Of a stretch of DNA of 64,000 bases, positions 59,049 through 64,000 are shown one piece after another. Position numbers and translations under genes: made by a program. A model generated the notes under the pieces. The model saw nothing but the letters and a program-made list of their open reading frames with translations. It made no database searches and was not told the DNA's origin. The stretch is from Dethiobacter alkaliphilus AHT 1 (GTDB lineage Bacteria > Bacillota > Dethiobacteria > Dethiobacterales > Dethiobacteraceae), in assembly GCF_000174415.1 (NCBI RefSeq), contig NZ_ACJM01000002.1, forward strand, positions 124,001 through 188,000. The letters run 5' to 3'. The stretch's first letter is position 1, and each line of letters opens with the position of its first letter.

Positions 59049-60023
59049 TTACGGCCCATAGGTAGGAGCGGGATTTAGCCAACCCTTTAATTTGCCGATT
59101 TTCATAAACTTGTCCAGCATGTTAATTTCCTCAATGAGAAGCTGCTTGAAAATCCCGCGGACCCGGTCTGTGGATGCACATTCTTTAAAAGACTGGGCAT
59201 GTAAAATTGCAGCCCCTTGTATTGAAGCTAATAGTACACGGTAAATGTGGTCATCATCTAAGATTTGCAAATCACTAAACGTTTGCGTAAATTTACCCGG
59301 CCTTTTGGGCATGGGGATGCCGTATCTTTTCAGCTCTTTCTCCAAAGCAGCTATTTGGCTGTTTAACTGCTTACTGCCTAAATGCAGAACCAACTTAAAG
59401 TCCACATCATGGACAGCTTTATAAAAAATTTCTGTGGTTTTTCTGTTATCATAACGATAAGTAAGATGATCCCAGAGGTTAGACACAGCACACAGGCTTA
59501 TGTCCTCCTTGATGTCGGCGGGCAGATTACGATAGGCTGGTGGCTGCGAAAACCAGCCCTTAGCTTTTAGATAAACGACAAAAGTATCCGCTTCATTAAT
59601 GGTCCGGATGGCCATTTTTTTTATGGTTTTACGCACCAAATCGTTTGTTACAGTATTGCGCAGTGCTTTTAACAGGTTTTCAACATGTTCCTGCATATGA
59701 AAAAACGTATCCATCGCTATGTATTCATCTGTCACCACTTTGGGGTTGATGGGTGTGTTTGTGGCACTGCGGTTACGGTCCGGTGAATCAATGGAAAATC
59801 GCTCCATCATTTTCTCCAGGATATGAATGTTCTTGAGAACCGGCTTTTTTATAATGCGCAAAGCCGCTACCAGATCCTTGTCATGGGCAAAGTCTTCCCA
59901 AATCTGCAGTTTTTCCATCATCATATATTTGGAATTAAGGATGTCCCAGATGATAAACGCTTCCCGCACATCCACGTCCTGCTGTTTTCGTTCTGCTGAC
60001 TTTTGTTTCCATGAAAGTAACAT
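59049..60023 (-). CDS. DUF3231 protein, duplicated coat-like helical domain
   Basis: 324 residues from the ATG at 60023 (AGGTGGGAG upstream). Two similar helical halves, each ending with a GW-x-x-P-P/AP-x-Y motif (KGWFSQPPAYRN in the middle, KGWLNPAPTYGP at the end). This fits DUF3231, common in sporulating Firmicutes and related in fold to spore-coat F/ferritin-like bundles. Function unknown; it may be sporulation or envelope related. Confidence 0.8.
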   Translation of the reverse strand: MLLSWKQKSAERKQQDVDVREAFIIWDILNSKYMMMEKLQIWEDFAHDKDLVAALRIIKKPVLKNIHILEKMMERFSIDSPDRNRSATNTPINPKVVTDEYIAMDTFFHMQEHVENLLKALRNTVTNDLVRKTIKKMAIRTINEADTFVVYLKAKGWFSQPPAYRNLPADIKEDISLCAVSNLWDHLTYRYDNRKTTEIFYKAVHDVDFKLVLHLGSKQLNSQIAALEKELKRYGIPMPKRPGKFTQTFSDLQILDDDHIYRVLLASIQGAAILHAQSFKECASTDRVRGIFKQLLIEEINMLDKFMKIGKLKGWLNPAPTYGP

Positions 60024-60187
60024 ATTATCTCCCACCTGTTTTGTGTTATTAATAGCATTTCCTATCTTTTAAATTTTAAAGCGCTTAAATTTGTCTTGCA
60101 AAAAATAGCGTAACCTTGTGTATGGGAGAAATTGCGTTTATAATAAACAGTGCGAGGAAAACTATAAAAAAATTTTAGGAGTGACCA

Positions 60188-60994
60188 ATGGAAATTAAAT
60201 CATTTAAAAAGCTCAAGCTTTACGGGTTTAATAATCTGACAAAGTCCTTGAGTTTTAATATGTACGATATCTGTTATGCCAAGACCGACGAAGACCGCAA
60301 AGGTTACATCGAATACATTGATGAGCAGTATAACGCCGAAAGGCTCACCAGCATCCTCACCAATGTTTCCGATATTATCGGTGCCAATATCTTAAACATT
60401 GCCAAGCAGGATTATGAACCCCAGGGCGCCAGTGTTACCATTCTTATTTCCGAAGGCGATGAATACAATGAGCAGTCGGAGAACGAATCGCCGGGCCCGC
60501 TGCCTAACTCCCTGGTGGGACATCTGGACAAAAGCCATATTACGGTACACACTTACCCTGAAAGTCATCCCGACGACGGCATCAGCACATTCCGGGCCGA
60601 TATTGATGTTTCAACCTGTGGGCACATTTCACCGCTAAAAGCGCTGAACTATCTGATACACAGCTTTGAATCAGACATTATGACCATGGATTACCGGGTA
60701 CGCGGGTTTACCCGTGATGTAAACGGCAGAAAATACTTTATCGACCATAAAATCAATTCCATTCAGAATTATATTCCCGGCAGTACCAAAGAAAAATACC
60801 ATGCCATTGATGTAAATGTTTATCAGGAAAGCATTTTTCACACTAAGATGCTGCTTAAGGAATTTGATCTGGATAACTATCTCTTCGGCATTTCCAAAAA
60901 AGACTTAGCCCCCAGTGAGCGGAGAAAAATTAAACAACGGCTGAAAAAAGAGATGATGGAAATCTTCTATGGCCGAAACATTGCCAAAGTATAA
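60188..60994 (+). CDS. speD: S-adenosylmethionine decarboxylase (E. coli type)
   Basis: 268 residues. It makes decarboxylated SAM for spermidine synthesis. Self-cleavage site K115-S116 in [14 protein letters not shown] creates the pyruvoyl group from Ser116. Length and [23 protein letters not shown] match the class 1A enzyme, which is longer than the B. subtilis type. Start ATG with TAGGAGTGA. No spermidine synthase gene is adjacent. Confidence 0.93.
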   Translation: MEIKSFKKLKLYGFNNLTKSLSFNMYDICYAKTDEDRKGYIEYIDEQYNAERLTSILTNVSDIIGANILNIAKQDYEPQGASVTILISEGDEYNEQSENESPGPLPNSLVGHLDKSHITVHTYPESHPDDGISTFRADIDVSTCGHISPLKALNYLIHSFESDIMTMDYRVRGFTRDVNGRKYFIDHKINSIQNYIPGSTKEKYHAIDVNVYQESIFHTKMLLKEFDLDNYLFGISKKDLAPSERRKIKQRLKKEMMEIFYGRNIAKV

Positions 60995-60995
60995 G

Positions 60996-61030
60996 AAAGG
61001 CGAAACCTAGCAATTAGGTTTCGCCTTTTT
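60996..61030. terminator. Bidirectional terminator
   Basis: AAAGGCGAAACCTA and TAGGTTTCGCCTTTTT form a long stem between convergent genes. Confidence 0.85.
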
Positions 61031-61036
61031 TATAGC

Positions 61037-61669
61037 TTAAACAGTATTTGTTTCCCTAACTTCCACATTAATCTCATAGGTTCCGTCACCGTCAATGATT
61101 CGCGCCAGGCGGGCCAGGCGGTTAGCCAGGGCGTGTCCTGACAGGCGGCCGTTAAAAGAAATGATAAAAGTATTCTCTCCTGACGGTGCCGTCGGTGTGA
61201 GTTCCACAGAGGTTTCAGTATCTGTCCGGTCAGTAACGGAAGTTTCCTCAGTTTCTTTTTTAGGCCGTCGGCCGCGGGGTTTGGTTTCTATTCCCAGACT
61301 TTTTAAAACATCACTATAAAACTTTTTACGGGAAATTTTCATATCTTTAATAATATTGTTGGTACCTACTTCATCCCGCCATTTGGTCATCAAAACCACT
61401 TGTTTTTCAATGGGTAGTTCCTTAAATTCCTCATAGGGCATTACCTTTTCTTCGTACATATTATACACCTTCACCTCACTGTTTTGCATGTATGCTTTTT
61501 TGTCTTTTCCCCGCAAAAAATCAACGGGGGTCATCACTGCACCTTTGCGCCCCGTCCGGGAAGCACGTCCCCGCACACCACTTAGGTTTTTTTTGCTGGT
61601 GGTGGAACTAAAAGCCTGTTCAGCCTCCGAGGGCTTATCTTCATCCTGTAAATAAGTTTCTTCAGTCAT
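61037..61669 (-). CDS. Hypothetical protein with probable DNA-binding helix-turn-helix
   Basis: 210 residues. Basic N-terminus (VRGRASRTGRKGAVMTPVDF), a central block EEKVMPYEEFKELPIEKQVVL followed by a probable helix-turn-helix (NNIIKDMKISRKKFYSDVLK), then an acidic Thr-rich linker and a C-terminal beta-rich domain (NTFIISFNGRLSGHALANRL). The combination suggests a small DNA-binding protein, but I cannot name the family. Confidence 0.6.
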   Translation of the reverse strand: MTEETYLQDEDKPSEAEQAFSSTTSKKNLSGVRGRASRTGRKGAVMTPVDFLRGKDKKAYMQNSEVKVYNMYEEKVMPYEEFKELPIEKQVVLMTKWRDEVGTNNIIKDMKISRKKFYSDVLKSLGIETKPRGRRPKKETEETSVTDRTDTETSVELTPTAPSGENTFIISFNGRLSGHALANRLARLARIIDGDGTYEINVEVRETNTV

Positions 61670-61781
61670 TCTCTCACCCTATTCGTCTATACATCGGTTG
61701 CATTATTATATCTTTTTCCTTCCCAATTTATGCATATTCCCCTGAGAAACAAGAAAGGTGCACAGATTAGTTTTTTACAGC

Positions 61782-61807
61782 AAAAAAAAATCGTCCCCCA
61801 AAGGACG
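61782..61807 (-). terminator. Terminator of the prenyltransferase gene
   Basis: CGTCC/GGACG stem followed by TTTTTTTTT on the minus strand. Confidence 0.75.
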
Positions 61808-61808
61808 T

Positions 61809-62729
61809 TTAGACAAAAAAGCGGGTGAGAATGGCTGCCAAAACCATGGTAAGTCCGGTCAGCTGATATGTTTTTATTGTGTTGGCATTGGCCACTATCA
61901 TCTTAGGGATATCTTCACTGTACCTGGCCGCTGCGCCAACAGCCTGAATAACCAGCGGCAGGCTCACAAAAGACATAAGCCAGAAAGGATTAAGGGTGGT
62001 TGCAAACAGGCCCACAAAGGAAAGGTAGGTGCCGGCGAACAAGGCTTTATAAATGCTTAACCCTTTTGTTTTGCCAAGGCGTACCACCCAGTTGCGTTTA
62101 TTGCCCTGTAAATCGGCTTCATAGTCGGGATACTGATTTATGAAAAGTACATTGGCAATTAATAAACCAATGGGAAGCGATGCCAGAATAACTTCCCAGG
62201 ACAGAAAATGAGCCTGAACCAGAAATGTCCCCGACACAATCAGCGGCCCAAAGGTAACGCCCACCACCGCTTCACCCAAGCCCCTATACGCCAGTTTAAA
62301 CGGAGGGAGGCTGTACGCTGCGGCAAAAAACAATCCGCTTAAACCAATCCATAAAATGCCGGGCTCCCTCATAAAAGCAATGTAAAAACCAATTAAACTT
62401 CCTGCTGCCAAAGTGGCCAGAGTAATCCATCTGGCCTGAGATAAGGTAAGGTTGCCGTCCACAATGGCCCGTTTACCACCGCTAAACGGGGTACGTTTGT
62501 CAGGTGCCACCATTAAATCCACGCCGCTTTCATAGTCCACCAGGTCATTGGCGGCGTTTTTGCCGATTTCAATAAGGAATACCCCCAGCATGCTTATGAG
62601 AAACCAATACCAGCTAAACTGGCCGGTAAGGCCATATGCCAGGGCACCTCCCACGGCCATGGGCACTGTGGACGCCACCCAAATTTTGGGGTCGGCAACC
62701 TGCCAGAACCCCTGCCACAATGTTGTCAA
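61809..62729 (-). CDS. menA: UbiA-family prenyltransferase (MenA-like)
   Basis: 306 residues from a TTG at 62729 (GGGGGGAGG upstream). Eight or nine membrane segments. Mg-prenyl-diphosphate site NAANDLVDYESGVD, and second Asp motif NQYPDYEADLQGNKRNWVVRLG. Members attach a prenyl chain to an aromatic ring; MenA acts on 1,4-dihydroxy-2-naphthoate in menaquinone synthesis. Other men genes are absent here, so MenA is the likely but unproven call. Confidence 0.8.
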   Translation of the reverse strand: MTTLWQGFWQVADPKIWVASTVPMAVGGALAYGLTGQFSWYWFLISMLGVFLIEIGKNAANDLVDYESGVDLMVAPDKRTPFSGGKRAIVDGNLTLSQARWITLATLAAGSLIGFYIAFMREPGILWIGLSGLFFAAAYSLPPFKLAYRGLGEAVVGVTFGPLIVSGTFLVQAHFLSWEVILASLPIGLLIANVLFINQYPDYEADLQGNKRNWVVRLGKTKGLSIYKALFAGTYLSFVGLFATTLNPFWLMSFVSLPLVIQAVGAAARYSEDIPKMIVANANTIKTYQLTGLTMVLAAILTRFFV

Positions 62730-62749
62730 TTTCCTCCCCCCTTCTTTGG

Positions 62750-63154
62750 TTAAAGGTTATTTAACAACAACTCCAAAAGCTGCTCTTTGTTGTCGCCATC
62801 TTCGGGAAAGGTTATGTACGAAACACGAAATGTTGTGTTACCTGCCACATCATCCAGGTAATCCTCCGAAGCAAAGGCGTGCTGCAGCCGCTCTATTACA
62901 AACCTTGCACCCTCCTTGTTGGTCATGGGCATGAACACAAGAAAGCTTGTTTCCCCGTGACGGATTACGGTATCCGTATCCCGCAGTGTATCCTGCAGAA
63001 TGCGCACGGCACGGCCTGCACTGGTCCCGGTGGAAAAAGCCACAAGTGCCAGCGAAAAAGACTGTCCTCCACGATAGGCCCGTTTAAGCTCCATATCAAG
63101 AAGTTCCTCAAAGCTATAAGATACGTATTCCGTTAAGGGCAGTTTAATGCGCAT
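62750..63154 (-). CDS. Degenerate GGDEF-like domain protein
   Basis: 134 residues. The layout matches a GGDEF fold: SLALVAFSTG, AVRILQDTLRDTDTVIRHGETSFLVFMP, and EGARFVIERLQHAF. The usual RxGGDEF is replaced by RHGETS, so it should not make cyclic di-GMP; it may bind a nucleotide or act as a regulatory protein. No other domain is fused. It lies directly upstream of menA, gap 20 bases. Confidence 0.7.
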   Translation of the reverse strand: MRIKLPLTEYVSYSFEELLDMELKRAYRGGQSFSLALVAFSTGTSAGRAVRILQDTLRDTDTVIRHGETSFLVFMPMTNKEGARFVIERLQHAFASEDYLDDVAGNTTFRVSYITFPEDGDNKEQLLELLLNNL

Positions 63155-63237
63155 ATAATCCCCTCCGTCCTCATTTTCGATTGATTTCGACCTGCAAAGA
63201 CACTTCTCCTGCTTTGCAGGGAAATAAGCAAAAGCAA

Positions 63238-63257
63238 AAGGCGCACAACAGTGCGCC
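63238..63257 (-). terminator. Terminator
   Basis: GGCGCAC and GTGCGCC stem followed on the minus strand by TTTTGCTTTT, just after the glutamate-synthase-like stop. Confidence 0.7.
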
Positions 63258-63264
63258 CGGCAGC

Positions 63265-63999
63265 TTAATATTTTACATACATGTTCCCATATGGACGACT
63301 CCCAACAGGAGCCAGTTTGGTAAAAGGCAGCTCATCCAGCCCCGGCAGATTTGTCTGGAAATAGCGTGAATAACGGTCCTGTGTTTCCTGCAAAAACTCC
63401 CGCTCCCTTTGAGATGGTTGTGACTTTTGCACTTCCCGGCCTAACTTGTAGTCGGGTACATCTCCTCGGATATACATGACACCGCCATGCATACCGGTAC
63501 CGCAGTAATTCCCCACTGAATCCTGGCCGTCGGGCATTCCCAACACCACAATGATACCCCCGGCCATATATTCACCTAAAAAGTCACCGGTTTTGCCGCC
63601 CACAACGATTTTAGGAACCTGCTCTCTAAATTCTTTCATATGAATCCCCACCCGGTAGCCAACATTGCCGCGCACAAAAACTTCACCGCCGCGCATGGCA
63701 TACCCCAAAGTGTCACCGGCATCACCATGAATGATAATTGATCCGCCATTCATGGTATTTGCCACCGCATCCTGAGTATTGCCCTGCACCACAACTTCCG
63801 GCCCATCCATATAGGCAGCCAGATCATTGCCGGCAATGCCCTGGATGGTCAGCTTATAATTTCCACGGATGGCGTCGGCAATATAGCGCTGCCCGTTTAC
63901 ATTTTTGAGCAGAATTTCCTCAGCCCCGTCCCGTAGTGCTTGGCGGATCCGCTTGTTTAACTGCATATAGTAAACACCCCTGGCATCGATGGTAACCAC
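63265..63999 (-). CDS. Stand-alone GXGXG domain of glutamate synthase, 5' end near or beyond the edge
   Basis: 244 residues visible. GXGXG (GltB C-terminal) beta-helix: repeated glycine patterns such as GGSIIIHGDAGDTLGYAMRGG, GGEVFVRGNVGYRVG, TGDFLGEYMAGGIIVVLG and GNYCGTGMHGGVMYIRGD. In the split archaeal or clostridial type this domain is its own subunit, beside separate amidotransferase and FMN subunits, so the rest of the operon may lie to the right. A GTG at 63999 is the last possible start here; the true start may lie outside the window. Confidence 0.85.
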   Translation of the reverse strand: MVTIDARGVYYMQLNKRIRQALRDGAEEILLKNVNGQRYIADAIRGNYKLTIQGIAGNDLAAYMDGPEVVVQGNTQDAVANTMNGGSIIIHGDAGDTLGYAMRGGEVFVRGNVGYRVGIHMKEFREQVPKIVVGGKTGDFLGEYMAGGIIVVLGMPDGQDSVGNYCGTGMHGGVMYIRGDVPDYKLGREVQKSQPSQREREFLQETQDRYSRYFQTNLPGLDELPFTKLAPVGSRPYGNMYVKY

Positions 64000-64000
64000 A

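Overview
The window looks like a chromosomal segment of an anaerobic, low-to-mid G+C Gram-positive bacterium of the Clostridia. Gene starts carry strong GGAGG-type ribosome binding sites. The content fits that group: a four-gene 2-oxoacid:ferredoxin oxidoreductase (KorDABC type), A-type flavodiiron protein, TAXI-TRAP transporter with DUF1850, YlbF-family protein, DUF3231 and DUF4474 proteins, YsnF-like DUF2382 proteins, a SPOR/LysM polysaccharide deacetylase and an AprX-like subtilase. Succinate dehydrogenase/fumarate reductase, a small multihaem cytochrome and a UbiA/MenA-type prenyltransferase point to quinone-linked anaerobic electron transport. A Dethiobacter-like or Peptococcaceae-like host is a guess from gene content only. 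I see no rRNA, tRNA, CRISPR array, transposase or prophage.

Layout. 0-6 kb: a partial anchored protein, a YefM-YoeB toxin-antitoxin pair with a recognisable operator, and small accessory genes including a frameshifted DUF1801 gene. 6-15.5 kb: SPOR/LysM deacetylase; an orphan NuoL/MrpD-like proton-channel subunit with a six-fold 25-residue repeat and a structured leader; an orphan ParM-like actin; a half-length PurL-like protein divergent from a small membrane protein interrupted by an in-frame UGA; an FMN reductase/ferredoxin pair; two paralogous membrane proteins. 15.5-22.1 kb: a branched-chain-amino-acid-type ABC operon with an acyl-CoA ligase inside it. 22.4-25.9 kb: two-component system, small proteins and structured leaders. 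26-37.8 kb: MutS-like ATPase, two DUF2382 proteins, phospholipase C-like protein, sirtuin, acetyltransferases, a flavodoxin-TetR-FMN-binding operon, Pcm and a MalY-type lyase. 37.8-49.5 kb: sdhCAB, flavodiiron protein, purC, a sodium symporter, korDABC and a GntR regulator. 49.8-53.3 kb: TAXI-TRAP operon. 53.4-64 kb: YlbF, a small four-haem cytochrome, a penicillin-binding protein, subtilase, DUF3231, speD, a UbiA prenyltransferase, a degenerate GGDEF protein and a stand-alone glutamate-synthase GXGXG subunit at the right edge.

How it fits together. The Liv-type transporter probably imports a carboxylic acid that the operon's ligase activates to a CoA thioester. KorDABC oxidises or reductively makes 2-oxoacids with ferredoxin. 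Sdh/Frd, the prenylquinone enzyme and the cytochrome form a membrane redox branch. The flavodiiron protein, flavodoxins and ferredoxins handle oxygen, NO and low-potential electrons.

Less ordinary signals: a two-copy intergenic element (about 45.7 and 54.5 kb) whose outer stem shows compensatory base changes; the UGA-interrupted ORF at 12.3-12.7 kb; probable ATC and ATT start codons (korB-like and ylbF-like genes); the repeat-extended NuoL-like protein with a structured leader; and a LivM permease ending in a zinc ribbon. Everything here was read by eye; no search or folding program was run.
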